Assembly (NCBI GenBank): GCA_004356455.1
Contig: SMWZ01000021.1
Coordinates: 1-38,431 of the forward strand
DNA: 38,431 nt
Reading direction: 5' to 3'
Source: Deltaproteobacteria bacterium
GTDB lineage: Bacteria; Myxococcota_A; UBA9160; SZUA-336
The position numbers were made by a program, and so were the translations under genes. Positions 1 to 12,402 of the stretch are shown one piece after another (within the stretch, counting starts at the first letter, position 1; each line of letters begins with the position of its first letter). A model generated the notes under the pieces. The model worked only from the letters and a program-made list of their open reading frames with translations, was not told the origin of the DNA and made no database searches.

Positions 1-48
1 CTCTACCCAACACGCCCATGCTCAGACTCCTGACTCCTGCGCAACCGC

Positions 49-70
49 AAAAATTCCCGCTTCGGCAGGG
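49..70 (-). terminator. possible intrinsic terminator downstream of ribE
   Basis: Read on the minus strand, CCC-T-GC and GCGGG form a five-pair stem with one bulged T and a CGAA loop, followed by AA and a run of five T. It lies about 190 bases past the ribE stop and could end the long co-directional run. The stem is short, so this is only a candidate. Confidence 0.35.
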
Positions 71-229
71 TGGTACGGATTCAGTCTGTCATCATCGGTC
101 CCCGCGGTCAAACAGCGCCCGGGGCCGGGGCGCAGGCAAAGCCCGCCGCAATTCAGAGCCCTCTCCAAGCCCCTGCAAGCGACGCCCCAGGGGCGCGCGC
201 AGCGAGGCAGCGCCGAGCGGAGTGCGGGT

Positions 230-249
230 GGCGCAAGCCACCTTGCGCC
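230..249 (-). other. perfect hairpin just after ribE
   Basis: GGCGCAAG and CTTGCGCC form a perfect 8-bp stem with a 4-base loop starting about 9 bases past the ribE stop. No T-run follows, so it is not a classical intrinsic terminator. It may protect the mRNA 3' end or be part of a factor-dependent end. The rest of 1-257 holds no gene I can support. Confidence 0.45.
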
Positions 250-257
250 GGGACCCG

Positions 258-857
258 CTAGTCCCGCAGCCGCTCGAGATAGCGCTGAACGTACTTCCCG
301 AGCACGTCCCCCTCGAGGTTGACGGCATCCCCCGGGCGCAGCTTCCCGAGCGTCGTCACGCTCAGTGTGTGGGGGATGAGGGTCACCCAGAAGGAATCTG
401 TATCGGGGTCGATCACGGTGAGGGAGACGCCGTCCACAGCGACCGACCCCTTCGGAACGAGTAAGCGTCCGACCTCCGAGCCACAACGAATGCGCAGACG
501 AACGTCGTCCCCCACCCGCCGAATCTCTTCCACGACGCCCGTCCCGTCCACGTGCCCCTGGACGATATGTCCATCCAGACGGGCGTCCGCTCGCAGCGCC
601 CGCTCGACGTTCACCCGATCCCCGACCTTCCTCGTTCCCAGAGCCGTGCGCTCCAGGGTCTCAGGAACCGCCTGAAAGCAGACATGCCCCCCCCCGGTGG
701 AGGTCACGGTCAGGCAGCAGCCGTTGAGCGCAATGCTGTCACCCACCTTGACCTCCCCTGCCAGCCCCTCCCGCACCTCGATCTCAAGCTCCACGACCTC
801 GCCCACGGACTCGATCCGAGTAATCGAGCCTCGGTCTTCGACTATGCCCGTAAACAC
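258..857 (-). CDS. ribE: riboflavin synthase, alpha chain
   Basis: 199 aa, the usual length. The enzyme dismutates two 6,7-dimethyl-8-ribityllumazine molecules into riboflavin and 5-amino-6-ribitylaminouracil in the cytoplasm. It begins with the family signature MFTGIVE and shows the two tandem lumazine-binding repeats: the first contains NGCCLTV and GHIVQGHVDGTG, the second VDGVSLTV and IPHTLSVTTL. The ATG at 857 starts 4 bases after the glpX stop, so it is probably cotranscribed with glpX and thrC. No other riboflavin gene is inside the window; ribBA or ribH could follow to the left of position 1, but that is not visible. It is also called ribC in some genomes. Confidence 0.97.
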   Translation of the reverse strand: MFTGIVEDRGSITRIESVGEVVELEIEVREGLAGEVKVGDSIALNGCCLTVTSTGGGHVCFQAVPETLERTALGTRKVGDRVNVERALRADARLDGHIVQGHVDGTGVVEEIRRVGDDVRLRIRCGSEVGRLLVPKGSVAVDGVSLTVIDPDTDSFWVTLIPHTLSVTTLGKLRPGDAVNLEGDVLGKYVQRYLERLRD

Positions 858-861
858 GTTG

Positions 862-1827
862 CTAGAGGTCCTGGAGGCGTTTCCGTCGGAAGTTGTGCTC
901 CGCGTCGATGTAGCGCAGGGTCCCGGTCTGACTTCGCATCACCACCGACTGAGTGAGCGCCCCCTGCGCGCGGAAGCGAACCCCCTTCAGAAAGTCTCCA
1001 CCGGTCACACCGGTGGCGGCGAACATGACGTCCCCGGTGGCCAGATCCGACATGTTGAGCTTGGCATCAATGTCCTGGATCCCCATTGCCCGCGCACGGT
1101 CGATCTCTCCCTGGTGACGTGGCTTGAGTCGGCCCTGGATCTCGCCCCCGACGCAGCGTAGTGCTGCGGCGGCGATCACGCCCTCCGGAGCCCCCCCGAT
1201 GCCCAGCAGCACATCCACCTGGTTGTCGCGACTGCAGGTGGCGATGGCCGCCGAGACATCGCCGTCCTGGATCAACTTGATACGCGCACCCGCCTTGCGC
1301 ACCTCCTCGATCAGCTTCTCGTGTCTGGGCCGATCCAGGATCACAACCGTCAGATCCTCAACCGGCACCGACATGGCCTGGGCGATGGCCTTGAGGTTCT
1401 CGGTCGGCGAGAGATCGATGTCGATCACGCCCTGGGCAGCGGGCCCTACGGCGATCTTGTCCATATAAGTGTCGGGGGCGTGAAGGAAGCCCTTCTCCTC
1501 GGCCGCGGCGATCACCGCCAGCGCATTGGCCCCGCCCGTAGCACAGATGGTCGTCCCCTCCAGGGGATCGAGCGCGATCTCGATCTTGGGACCGTTTCCG
1601 GTACCGACCTTCTCGCCGATGAAGAGCATGGGGGCCTCATCGCGCTCGCCCTCCCCGATAACGACGATGGCGTCCATCTCGATACGGTTCAGGGCAGCGC
1701 GCATCGCGTCCACAGCGGCCTGGTCGGCCGCATGCTCGTCCCCGCGCCCCATCAGACGCGTAGCGGCCAGGGCCGCCGCCTCCGTCGCTCGCACCAGCTC
1801 CAGGGCCAGGTTCCGATCCATCGCCAT
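862..1827 (-). CDS. glpX: fructose-1,6-bisphosphatase class II
   Basis: 321 aa, typical of the GlpX family. It hydrolyses fructose 1,6-bisphosphate to fructose 6-phosphate in gluconeogenesis. Metal and phosphate residues known from E. coli GlpX are all present two positions later: Asp35, Glu59 (in IGEGERDE), Asp87 and Glu90 (in LDPLEGT). GGAPEGV and DGDVSAA are also characteristic. The start at 1827 is 5 bases after the thrC stop and fits the family N-terminus (MDRNLALELVRATE). In some phyla GlpX also has sedoheptulose bisphosphatase activity; the sequence alone does not decide this. Confidence 0.96.
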   Translation of the reverse strand: MAMDRNLALELVRATEAAALAATRLMGRGDEHAADQAAVDAMRAALNRIEMDAIVVIGEGERDEAPMLFIGEKVGTGNGPKIEIALDPLEGTTICATGGANALAVIAAAEEKGFLHAPDTYMDKIAVGPAAQGVIDIDLSPTENLKAIAQAMSVPVEDLTVVILDRPRHEKLIEEVRKAGARIKLIQDGDVSAAIATCSRDNQVDVLLGIGGAPEGVIAAAALRCVGGEIQGRLKPRHQGEIDRARAMGIQDIDAKLNMSDLATGDVMFAATGVTGGDFLKGVRFRAQGALTQSVVMRSQTGTLRYIDAEHNFRRKRLQDL

Positions 1828-1832
1828 CCGCC

Positions 1833-3221
1833 TTATCCCCCTTCCGTCTTCGACCCGTTCCGGCTTCCGAAACGGGCGTCGATCTGCCGAAACATCTCAT
1901 CCCGGACGCGCTCGTACCTCGCGGGGAGCACGATCTCAGGGTTGGCCCGAGACGAGTGGATATCGTCCAGCACCCCCTTGTGGTACTGGATTTTGAAATC
2001 CGTGAATTTAAGCCCGTGTGCGGTGGAGATCACCACCACGCGATCCTGCCTGGAGATCACGCCCCGCGCCAGGAGCTTCTCCAGGACCGCTAGCGCCACA
2101 CCTGTGTGCGGGCAGATGAAGAGGCCCGTCCGGTCGGCGCGGGCCGTCGCATCTACAAGCTCCTGCTCGCTGGCCTGCTCCACGATGCCGTTGAAGCGCT
2201 TGAGGGTCTCCACGGCTTTGGCCAGCGACACGGGATTCCCGATCTGGATGGCGCTGGCCAGCGTGGGCTGTGCCTGGATGGGGTCGAACTTCTCGAAGTC
2301 GGTGAGATAGCTCAGGTAGAGCGGGTTCGCGCGCTGCGCCTGCGCGCATACGATGCGCGGTAGACGATCGATCATGCCGAGCTCGTAGAAATCGAGCAGC
2401 CCCTTGCCCAACGCGGACACGTTGCCGAGGTTGCCTCCGGGGATGATGATCCACTCCGGAACCTCCCAGTCGAACTGCTCCACGATCTCCATGCCGACGG
2501 TCTTCTGCCCTTCGACGCGCAGTGAGTTCATCGAGTTGGCCAGGTAGATTCCATCCTTCTCCGCAATCCTTTTCACGATCGCCATACAGCCGTCGAAATC
2601 CGTCTCCAGGGCCAGCGTAATCGCGCCATTGGCGACCGGCTGCACCAGCTGGGCGCTCGAGACCTTGTCCTTGGGCAAGAGCACGATAGCCGGGATCCCC
2701 GCATACGCGGCGTACGCGGCCAGGGCGGCGGAGGTGTCTCCGGTGGAGGCACACGCCACCGCGGGCACCGTCTGACCCGTTTGCCGCATCTGGTTGACCA
2801 CGGAGACCAGCACCGTCATGCCCAGATCCTTAAAGCTGCCGGTGTGCGTGTTTCCACACAGCTTCAGCCACAGGTCCTCGACACCAAGCTGCCGCCCCAG
2901 GCGCTTGGCCCAAAACAGGTTCGTGTTGCCCTCGTACATGGAGACGATGTTGTCGTCGTCCACGATCGGGCAGACCATCTCCCGCCTGCCCCACACGCCG
3001 CTTCCATAGGGCCAACTCGTGGTGTGCCCCCGTTTCTGGAAGCATTTTTTCCAGTCCGCGGGTGACGTCCGGCGCAGGCGCTCCGTATCGTGCTGAACCG
3101 TGAGCAGGCCCTCGCACTGCGGACAGTGATAGATGATCTCGGTCAGGGGCCAGCGCCCAGAGCAGCCGCCGAAGCACTCGAACCAGGCCCGGAAGCCGCC
3201 TACACCCTCACGCACCTCCAC
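1833..3221 (-). CDS. thrC: threonine synthase with N-terminal cysteine motif
   Basis: 462 aa. A PLP enzyme that converts O-phosphohomoserine to threonine. The PLP lysine is Lys131 in the motif HTGSFKDLG, and the phosphate-binding loop is PGGNLGN. The N-terminus carries Cys16, Cys20, Cys33 and Cys36 in a spacing that suggests a zinc ribbon, found in a subset of threonine synthases. The start is a GTG at 3221, two bases after the hom stop, with GGGAG about 8 bases upstream inside hom. It follows hom directly, so aspartate semialdehyde-derived homoserine is carried on to threonine by neighbouring genes; a homoserine kinase is not in the window. Confidence 0.95.
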   Translation of the reverse strand: MEVREGVGGFRAWFECFGGCSGRWPLTEIIYHCPQCEGLLTVQHDTERLRRTSPADWKKCFQKRGHTTSWPYGSGVWGRREMVCPIVDDDNIVSMYEGNTNLFWAKRLGRQLGVEDLWLKLCGNTHTGSFKDLGMTVLVSVVNQMRQTGQTVPAVACASTGDTSAALAAYAAYAGIPAIVLLPKDKVSSAQLVQPVANGAITLALETDFDGCMAIVKRIAEKDGIYLANSMNSLRVEGQKTVGMEIVEQFDWEVPEWIIIPGGNLGNVSALGKGLLDFYELGMIDRLPRIVCAQAQRANPLYLSYLTDFEKFDPIQAQPTLASAIQIGNPVSLAKAVETLKRFNGIVEQASEQELVDATARADRTGLFICPHTGVALAVLEKLLARGVISRQDRVVVISTAHGLKFTDFKIQYHKGVLDDIHSSRANPEIVLPARYERVRDEMFRQIDARFGSRNGSKTEGG

Positions 3222-3223
3222 TT

Positions 3224-4531
3224 TCAGATCTCCCTCTCCACGGGGATCACCTGCGTCGGCGCCAGCACGTCACCCATGTGTGAGATCTCTGCTAACGCGG
3301 CGCGCAGCGCAGCGTCCTTGGCAGGGTGAGTCATCATCACCACGGGCACCGCCTCGGACGCGTGCCTTTCCAGCTGAAGCAGCGAGGCAATGCTAATCCC
3401 GTGCTCCCCCAGCGCGCCGGCGATGTGCGACAACACACCGGGCCGATCGAGCGCGCTAAAGCGGAGATAGTACTCGCCTTCCAGATCCTCCTTCCGGCGC
3501 AGCGGTATTTCGCGCAGCACGGGGGTGCCCAGCGGGGGCACGCGGCGCTTCACGCCACAGCGACCCGCACGCGCGAGCTCCATCAAGTCAGCCACGATCG
3601 CGCTGGCGGTGGGAAGAGATCCCGCACCGGCACCGTAGTAGAGAGTAGGTCCCGACATGCTCCCGCGGACCTCGATCGCGTTCATAGCGCCACCGACGCG
3701 CCCCAGCACACTGTCGCGCGGGATCATAGTGGGGCTCACCCAGGCCTCTACGCCGCCATCTCGCTCCTTCGCGATGGCCATCAGCTTAATGCGGAAGCCC
3801 ACGCGCTCCGCATATTCGATGTCGAGCGGAGTGACGCACTCGATGCCGTCGGTCGGGATCGCCTCCGGCAAGACATGCAGGCCGAACGCCAGGCCGAGCA
3901 GGATGCAGAGCTTGTGCGTCGAGTCCATTCCGTTTACGTCGAAGCTGGGGTCCGCCTCGGCGAAGCCGAGGTCCTGCGCCCGCTTCAGACAAGCTGCGTA
4001 GGTCTCGCCTCGCTCCTCCATTTCCGAGAGGATGAAGTTGCAGGTTCCGTTCACGATCCCGTGCAGCGCATCGATCCGGTCCGCACACAGGCCCTCCCGC
4101 AGGGCCCGCAGCACGGGGATGGTGCCGCCCACGCTCGCCTCAAAAGCGATGTCCGAGCCGTAGGTCTCGGCACAGGCATAGATCTCGGGGCCGTGATGAG
4201 CGAGCAGAGCCTTGTTGGCCGTCACCACACTCTTGCCCGCCTTCAACGCAGCGAGTACCGCGGAACGCGCGACCCCATCTCCACCGATCAGCTCGATGAC
4301 GAGCTCGACCTCCGGGTCATCCACCACCTCGTGCCAGTCCTGGGTCAATGCATAGCTGTCGAGTGGCACGCCTCGGTCCCGCTCGAGCTCGATGTCCGCG
4401 ATACGCTTGAGACGCAGCGGGAAGCCCAGCCGCTCATCGATGCGCGGGCCGTGCGCTTGAAGCAGGCGTACGACCCCGGTACCGATCGTCCCGAGACCCA
4501 GCAGCCCCACGTACACCGGCCGCTCAGGCAT
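3224..4531 (-). CDS. hom: homoserine dehydrogenase with ACT domain
   Basis: 435 aa. It reduces L-aspartate 4-semialdehyde to L-homoserine with NAD(P)H. The Rossmann loop GLGTIGTG is at residues 11-18, the substrate lysine is Lys107 in TANKALL, and the catalytic Asp203 and Lys207 lie in DSTHK. Residues about 360-435 form a C-terminal ACT domain (begins near [15 protein letters not shown]), which normally mediates threonine feedback. The ATG at 4531 overlaps the end of the aminotransferase gene by 8 bases. A longer in-frame extension upstream exists but has no family similarity, so I chose MPERPVYVG as the start. Confidence 0.96.
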   Translation of the reverse strand: MPERPVYVGLLGLGTIGTGVVRLLQAHGPRIDERLGFPLRLKRIADIELERDRGVPLDSYALTQDWHEVVDDPEVELVIELIGGDGVARSAVLAALKAGKSVVTANKALLAHHGPEIYACAETYGSDIAFEASVGGTIPVLRALREGLCADRIDALHGIVNGTCNFILSEMEERGETYAACLKRAQDLGFAEADPSFDVNGMDSTHKLCILLGLAFGLHVLPEAIPTDGIECVTPLDIEYAERVGFRIKLMAIAKERDGGVEAWVSPTMIPRDSVLGRVGGAMNAIEVRGSMSGPTLYYGAGAGSLPTASAIVADLMELARAGRCGVKRRVPPLGTPVLREIPLRRKEDLEGEYYLRFSALDRPGVLSHIAGALGEHGISIASLLQLERHASEAVPVVMMTHPAKDAALRAALAEISHMGDVLAPTQVIPVEREI

Positions 4532-5705
4532 GGCGGAGAAACCTGCGAATGTTCCGCACGGCCTGCCGAACCCGGTGGGTGTTCTCGACCAGTGCGAAAC
4601 GGACGTACCCCTCTCCGGAGCGACCGAAGCCAATGCCGGGAGATACGGCAACGTTCGCCTGCTCGAGTAGTGCCTTGGAGAACTCGAGCGATCCCATAGC
4701 CTGAAGTGGCTCCGGAATCGGAGCCCACACGAACATCGTGGCCAGCGGCTTCTCGATCTTCCAGACAGGACCTGGCGAGCCGAGCCCATCGATCAGCGCG
4801 TCGCGCCGCGCGCGATAGTGCTCGACGATGTCAGTAACGCAATCCTGTGGTCCGTCGAGCGCAACGATGGCAGCGATCTGGATGGGTTGAAAGACTCCAT
4901 AGTCGAGGTAGCTCTTCACGCGGGCCAGGGCGGCCACCATCTCGCGATTTCCGGCGGCGAAGCCCACGCGCCAGCCGGCCATCGCGTGCGACTTGGAGAG
5001 CGAGGTGAACTCGATCGCGATCTCGCGCGCCCCGGGGACCTGGAGCACACTCGGCGGCTGATACCCGTCGAAGCTGATCTCGGCGTATGCCAGATCGTGC
5101 ACGAGCGCGATCTCATACTCACGACAGAACTCCACGAGCCGGGTCATGAACGGGAGGTCGATGCAGGCCGTCGTGGGGTTATGCGGAAAGGACGCAATCA
5201 GGAGCTTCGGGTGTGGCCAGGCGCTCGCCACCGCCTGATGCAGCCGGCCGAGTAGATCCTCCAGCGGGTGGAGCGGAACCAACTGCAGGTCCCCGCCCGC
5301 TATGACCACCGAGAAGCCGTGGATTGGGTAGCACGGATCTGGGCACAGGACCGTATCGCCGCGTGAGATCAGGGCGAGCACGAAATGGCTCAAGCCTTCC
5401 TTGGCCCCGATGGTGGAGATGACCTCGGTATCGGGATCGAGCTCGATCTCGTACTTCCGCTTGTACCAGCGCGCCATGGCCCGCCGCAGATTGGGAAGGC
5501 CCCGCGACGCCGAATAGCGATGATTGCGGGGATCCTGCGCGACCTCGACCAGCTTATCGACGATGTGAGGCGCCGTGGCGAGGTCCGGGTTGCCGAAGCC
5601 CAGGTCGATGACGTCCTCGCCCGCTCGGCGCGCCTCGAGCTTGAGCTCGTTAACGATGCTGAGCACGTAAGGTGGGAGGCGGTCGACCTTCTCGAAGCGC
5701 GTCAT
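4524..5705 (-). CDS. alaC: PLP-dependent aminotransferase, AlaC-like
   Basis: 393 aa, class I/II aminotransferase fold. The PLP-binding lysine is Lys238 in SLSKSHAMAGWRVGF, the Asp that contacts the pyridine nitrogen is in HDLAYAE, and PHNPTT is the usual Asn motif. The N-terminal part (IDLGFGNPDL, YSASRGLPNLR) resembles the glutamate-pyruvate aminotransferase AlaC group and its relatives next to hom in deltaproteobacteria. The substrate is inferred, not proven; an aspartate-family or LL-diaminopimelate-type role is possible. The start ATG overlaps the lipA stop (ATGA). An upstream extension to 6008 is the lipA gene read in another frame and was rejected. Confidence 0.88.
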   Translation of the reverse strand: MTRFEKVDRLPPYVLSIVNELKLEARRAGEDVIDLGFGNPDLATAPHIVDKLVEVAQDPRNHRYSASRGLPNLRRAMARWYKRKYEIELDPDTEVISTIGAKEGLSHFVLALISRGDTVLCPDPCYPIHGFSVVIAGGDLQLVPLHPLEDLLGRLHQAVASAWPHPKLLIASFPHNPTTACIDLPFMTRLVEFCREYEIALVHDLAYAEISFDGYQPPSVLQVPGAREIAIEFTSLSKSHAMAGWRVGFAAGNREMVAALARVKSYLDYGVFQPIQIAAIVALDGPQDCVTDIVEHYRARRDALIDGLGSPGPVWKIEKPLATMFVWAPIPEPLQAMGSLEFSKALLEQANVAVSPGIGFGRSGEGYVRFALVENTHRVRQAVRNIRRFLRHA

Positions 5706-6622
5706 TCGGTCCCCCGCATCACCCCCAGGATGTCGAGAGCGGTATCCGCATGGAAAGAGCTCCGCACGAGCGGCCCGCTGGCCACGTGCAGGAAGCCCAT
5801 CGCCTCGGCTTCCCTGCCCAGGTCGTCGAACTCCGCGGGCTCCAGGTAGCGCTCGACGGGAAGATGGCGAAGCGAGGGCCGAAGGTATTGCCCGAGGGTC
5901 AGGGCATCCACCCTGGCGTCCCGAAGCGCGCGCAGGACTTCGATGACCTCCTCCCGCCTCTCGCCCAGACCCAGCATCAGGCCCGACTTGGTGAGGAGCT
6001 TCGAGCAACGGCTCTTGATGTGATCGAGCAAGGCCAGGGAGCGCGAATAACGGGCTCCTGGCCGTACCTGTCGATAAAGGCGCGGCACCGTTTCCAAATT
6101 GTGGTTGTACACGTCAGGCCCGGCATCGACAACACGGTCCATGGCGTCGTGGTCGCCCCGAAAATCAGGCGTGAGCACCTCGATCGTAGTGCCCGGAGAG
6201 GTCGAGCGCAGCGCCGAGACCGCACGTGCGAATTGCACGGAGCCCTGGTCCGGGAGGTCGTCTCGGTTGACGCTGGTCAAGACCACGTGGCTCAAGCCGA
6301 GCTCAGCGACCGCCTCAGCCACCTGCCGGGGTTCATGCGGGTCGACCGGAGCGCCGCGACCCGTGGCCACGTTGCAGAAGCGACACGCTCGCGTGCAGGT
6401 GTCGCCGAGCAGCATGAACGTGACGGTGCCGCGGCCGAAACAGTGGTTCAGGTTCGGACAGCGCGCCTCTTCGCAGACGGAGTGGAGCTTCCGGCGACGC
6501 AGCATGCGGCGCATCCTCTCCACAACTTCGCTGCGGCGGGCCGTCGACCGGCAGTGTTCGGGCAGTCGCAAGGGACGAGCCCGCGCCACTATCGGGAGGG
6601 TTTTCAGGTTGGGCACTGTCAT
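5702..6622 (-). CDS. lipA: lipoyl synthase
   Basis: 306 aa radical SAM enzyme that inserts two sulfurs into protein-bound octanoyl groups to make lipoyl cofactors. The radical SAM cluster cysteines are Cys76, Cys80 and Cys83 (CTRACRFC). The auxiliary cluster cysteines are Cys50, Cys55 and Cys61 in the C-x4-C-x5-C motif. The C-terminal RSS motif near residues 287-289, which supplies the serine ligand to the auxiliary cluster, is followed by Phe-His-Ala rather than the more common Tyr-His-Ala. The gene overlaps the aminotransferase by 4 bases. Upstream is a 76-base gap with a promoter-like sequence; lipB is not in the window. Confidence 0.96.
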   Translation of the reverse strand: MTVPNLKTLPIVARARPLRLPEHCRSTARRSEVVERMRRMLRRRKLHSVCEEARCPNLNHCFGRGTVTFMLLGDTCTRACRFCNVATGRGAPVDPHEPRQVAEAVAELGLSHVVLTSVNRDDLPDQGSVQFARAVSALRSTSPGTTIEVLTPDFRGDHDAMDRVVDAGPDVYNHNLETVPRLYRQVRPGARYSRSLALLDHIKSRCSKLLTKSGLMLGLGERREEVIEVLRALRDARVDALTLGQYLRPSLRHLPVERYLEPAEFDDLGREAEAMGFLHVASGPLVRSSFHADTALDILGVMRGTE

Positions 6623-6633
6623 CTAAGTGCGCG

Positions 6634-6662
6634 AGGATATTCGAGGAATCGGATTTTCGCAA
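6634..6662 (-). promoter_or_regulatory. candidate sigma-70-type promoter for lipA
   Basis: On the minus strand TTGCGA and TATCCT are separated by exactly 17 bases (4/6 matches to each consensus box). The expected transcription start is only about 5 bases before the lipA ATG, and no Shine-Dalgarno is visible, so the transcript would be nearly leaderless. It lies in the only sizeable gap between recG and lipA. Confidence 0.4.
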
Positions 6663-6698
6663 ACCGCGAGCCCGAGCCCTCGAAGCGGCTCTGAGAGG

Positions 6699-9050
6699 TC
6701 ACGCAACACCGCTCAGGTCCAGCCGCCGGCCCCAGCGCCGTTCGATGCCCGCCCGCAGCGCGGGGTGCTGCGCCAGGCCCGGGTCAGGCGTCAAAAGACG
6801 CACCGCAGCTTGCCGCACCACGGGCAGGAGCTCTCCGTGGCGCACGAGATCGGCCAGACGCAGCTCCGGCAGGTGTCCCGCCTGGCGCGTCCCCAGCCAC
6901 TCGCCCGCCCCGCGGATGCGCAGATCCTCTTCTGCGATCTCAAAGCCACTCTGGGTGGACTCGAGAATCGCGAGACGGCGCGACGCATCCTCGGTCTGCG
7001 GATCACTCATCAGGATCGCCAGCCCCCGACGCGTGCCCCGCCCGACGCGTCCGCGCAGCTGGTGGAGCTGAGCCAGACCGAAACGCTCGGCGTGTTGCAC
7101 GATCAGCAATGTCGCATTGGGAACGTCGACGCCTACCTCGATCACAGTCGTGGTCACCAGCACCTGCGTGCGCCCGCCGGTGAAACGCTGCATCGCGGCC
7201 CTGCGCTCTCGCGCATCCAAGCGTCCATGCAGTAGCGCGATGCTAACGTCGGGCAGCGCCTTCTGCAGCCGTCCGAAGCCCTTCGTCGCGTCCTTGAGGT
7301 CCTGTGACTCGGATTCCTCAACGAGTGGATACACCACATAAACCTGCTCGCCGCGCGCAAGCGTACGGCGCAGCTCGTATAGGACCCGTGCACCGGCGCT
7401 GGCTGGAACGACCCGTGTCTCCACAGGAGTTCGACCCGGAGGGCGCTCCCGAAGCACGGAGTGGTCGAGATCCCCAAACACGGTCAACGCAAGCGTTCGA
7501 GGAATCGGCGTTGCCGTCATCACCAGTATGTGGGGATGGTCTCCTTTGCGGCCGATCTGCTGGCGCTGCATGACTCCGAAGCGATGCTGCTCGTCGATGA
7601 CAACGAAGCTTAGCCGAGGAAGAGCGAGCGACCCACTCAGAAGCGCGTGCGTGCCCACCACCACCGTAACCTCTCCCAGTCGGAGCTGTCTCGAGAGCGA
7701 GCGGCGCTCGGCTGCGGGTGTGCTTCCAGTGAGCAGCGCCACGCGCAAGCCGAGTGGACTCGCCAGCGTGTGGAAGGTTCGGTAGTGCTGCTCCGCCAGG
7801 ATCTCGGTGGGGGCCAGCACTGCCGTCAGCCCGTCGCTCTGATGAGCCGCCACCGCACCCAGCAGGGCCAGCACGGTCTTGCCGGTGCCCACGTCACCGA
7901 TGAGCAAGCGATTCATGGGATGCGGACGCGCGAGGTCGGCCGCGATCTCCGACCAGGAGCGCTTCTGATCCGGTGTGAGCTCGAACGGAAGACCCGTGAT
8001 CGCGCGCCGCAGAGCCGGATGCTCCACGGCCAGCGGCTTGGTGGGATGGCGCACCCGCGCCGAGCGCAGGAGCTGCAGACCCGCCTGCAGCAGAAACAGC
8101 TCCTCGGCGATGAGCCGAACGTGATAGGACGTGCGGCGCGCACGCAGCTCCACCGGGTCGAGGTCGGTGCTCGGCCCATGCACCTGGCGCAGAGACTCGC
8201 CTACGTCGGGCAGATCGAGCTCGCGCACGAGGCTTTCGGGCAGGTACGCATCCACCAGATCCGCGGCGTAGCTCACGGCCGCTGCCACCAATCGCCGTAC
8301 CGTCCTCGGTGGGATTCCCTCCACGGCCGAGTAGGCGGGTACGATGCGCGAGAGGCTCTCAACGGGCGTATCCTCCCTCAATACGTCGATCTCGGGATGG
8401 TGCAGCTCCTTGGCATAGCGGTAACGGCGCACCTCGCCCGCGACCAGCAGGCGCACACCCGGGCGCACACTCTCCTGGAAGTGAGACAGCCCACGAAACC
8501 ACTTGAGCTGCACGGCCCCCGTGCCGTCGGTCAGCACGGCCTGGAGAACGCGCCGTCCACTCCTCAGCGGAATCGTTTCGACACGTGTGACGGTGCCCAG
8601 AAAGCAGGCTGGGTGTCCCACCTGTACCTCGGCGATTGGGATGATCTCACGCCGGTCCTCGTAGGAGCGAGGCAGAAAGAGGAGCAAGTCCTCAACGCTG
8701 TTGATCTCCTTACGAGCCAGCGCGGATGCCGTCTTGGGCCCCACTCCCGGAATGCGCTCGCTCGGCTCGCTCAGTACCCGCAGCGGGTAGGCGTCGTCCA
8801 GCAACGGCGCGAGCCGTTGGAGTGCCGGGTCCTCTGGGCTGGGGGGCCACGGCCCACGCTCGATGCACTCGCTTGCGGCCTCAAGTCGACGCTTGGCCAG
8901 CGGCGGGATCTGGAGCGTACACGGACGCTCGAGTGCGGCCAGCAACGTCTCGCGCAGCTGGGGCGCTCGCTGCAGTTGCTCCGCGCTGTGCTGCGTCGCG
9001 AACTGAAACGGGCCCCGGATCGCCTGGACAGCGCTGCGAAAGCGAGACAT
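6699..9050 (-). CDS. recG: ATP-dependent DNA helicase RecG
   Basis: 783 aa. It remodels stalled replication forks and Holliday junctions. In order: an N-terminal helical region with a helix-hairpin-helix-like PGVGPKTA segment (about 101-108), the OB-type wedge domain (about 140-225), then helicase motifs: Walker A GDVGTGKT at 385-392, DEQH box at 486-489, MTATPIPRT, and QLRGRVGRG. I chose the ATG at 9050 (MSRFRSAV) because the 11 extra codons up to 9083 are encoded by the repeat element that ends 3 bases before this ATG. The only Shine-Dalgarno-like AGGA is inside that element. The gene follows carB. Confidence 0.96.
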   Translation of the reverse strand: MSRFRSAVQAIRGPFQFATQHSAEQLQRAPQLRETLLAALERPCTLQIPPLAKRRLEAASECIERGPWPPSPEDPALQRLAPLLDDAYPLRVLSEPSERIPGVGPKTASALARKEINSVEDLLLFLPRSYEDRREIIPIAEVQVGHPACFLGTVTRVETIPLRSGRRVLQAVLTDGTGAVQLKWFRGLSHFQESVRPGVRLLVAGEVRRYRYAKELHHPEIDVLREDTPVESLSRIVPAYSAVEGIPPRTVRRLVAAAVSYAADLVDAYLPESLVRELDLPDVGESLRQVHGPSTDLDPVELRARRTSYHVRLIAEELFLLQAGLQLLRSARVRHPTKPLAVEHPALRRAITGLPFELTPDQKRSWSEIAADLARPHPMNRLLIGDVGTGKTVLALLGAVAAHQSDGLTAVLAPTEILAEQHYRTFHTLASPLGLRVALLTGSTPAAERRSLSRQLRLGEVTVVVGTHALLSGSLALPRLSFVVIDEQHRFGVMQRQQIGRKGDHPHILVMTATPIPRTLALTVFGDLDHSVLRERPPGRTPVETRVVPASAGARVLYELRRTLARGEQVYVVYPLVEESESQDLKDATKGFGRLQKALPDVSIALLHGRLDARERRAAMQRFTGGRTQVLVTTTVIEVGVDVPNATLLIVQHAERFGLAQLHQLRGRVGRGTRRGLAILMSDPQTEDASRRLAILESTQSGFEIAEEDLRIRGAGEWLGTRQAGHLPELRLADLVRHGELLPVVRQAAVRLLTPDPGLAQHPALRAGIERRWGRRLDLSGVA

Positions 9051-9053
9051 GGC

Positions 9054-9216
9054 TAGTGTCCTGATCCGGAAGTTCGCTCGCATTCTCGGCGGCCGACGCG
9101 TCCACGCTCCCGGCGTTGCATTGGCTCGCCGAAGCTACGGATTTGCCGCGCTCGCGCGCCTTGCGAGCGCGGCGCCTCGAGCGTGAGAATTGCGTCGGAA
9201 CTCCCGGAACTGAACA

Positions 9217-9219
<3 letters not shown>
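9054..9219. mobile_element. 166-bp MITE-like element, copy A (carB-recG junction)
   Basis: Begins TAGTGTC and ends ACACTA; the outer 23 bases of the two ends match as an inverted repeat at about 19 positions including TAGTGT and CCGG. It is 166 bp, exactly the length of copy B at 24601-24766, and about 131 of 166 positions are identical by eye without gaps. The centre forms an 11-bp perfect stem (9145-9155 with 9163-9173) around a 7-base loop. It fills the carB-recG gap and its end supplies the TAG stop of carB. No long open frame is conserved between the copies, so it is non-coding. TA at both ends suggests TA target duplication, as in the IS630/mariner group; the class is inferred. Confidence 0.78.

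Positions 9220-12388
<3,169 letters not shown>

Positions 12389-12402
<14 letters not shown>

Noticed and set aside
48-80. Possible FMN riboswitch piece (CTTCGGCAGGGTG) near the left edge
   Set aside because: Only a short stretch resembles the RFN consensus, on the wrong strand relative to the genes, and the other conserved stems are absent.
7647-9056. A 469-codon plus-strand open frame opposite recG
   Set aside because: Antisense shadow of recG; no domain and no start context.
9051-9083. Longer recG start (11 extra residues, MRANFRIRTLA)
   Set aside because: These codons lie in the repeat element; a very similar peptide appears in copy B out of context, so they reflect the element and not RecG.
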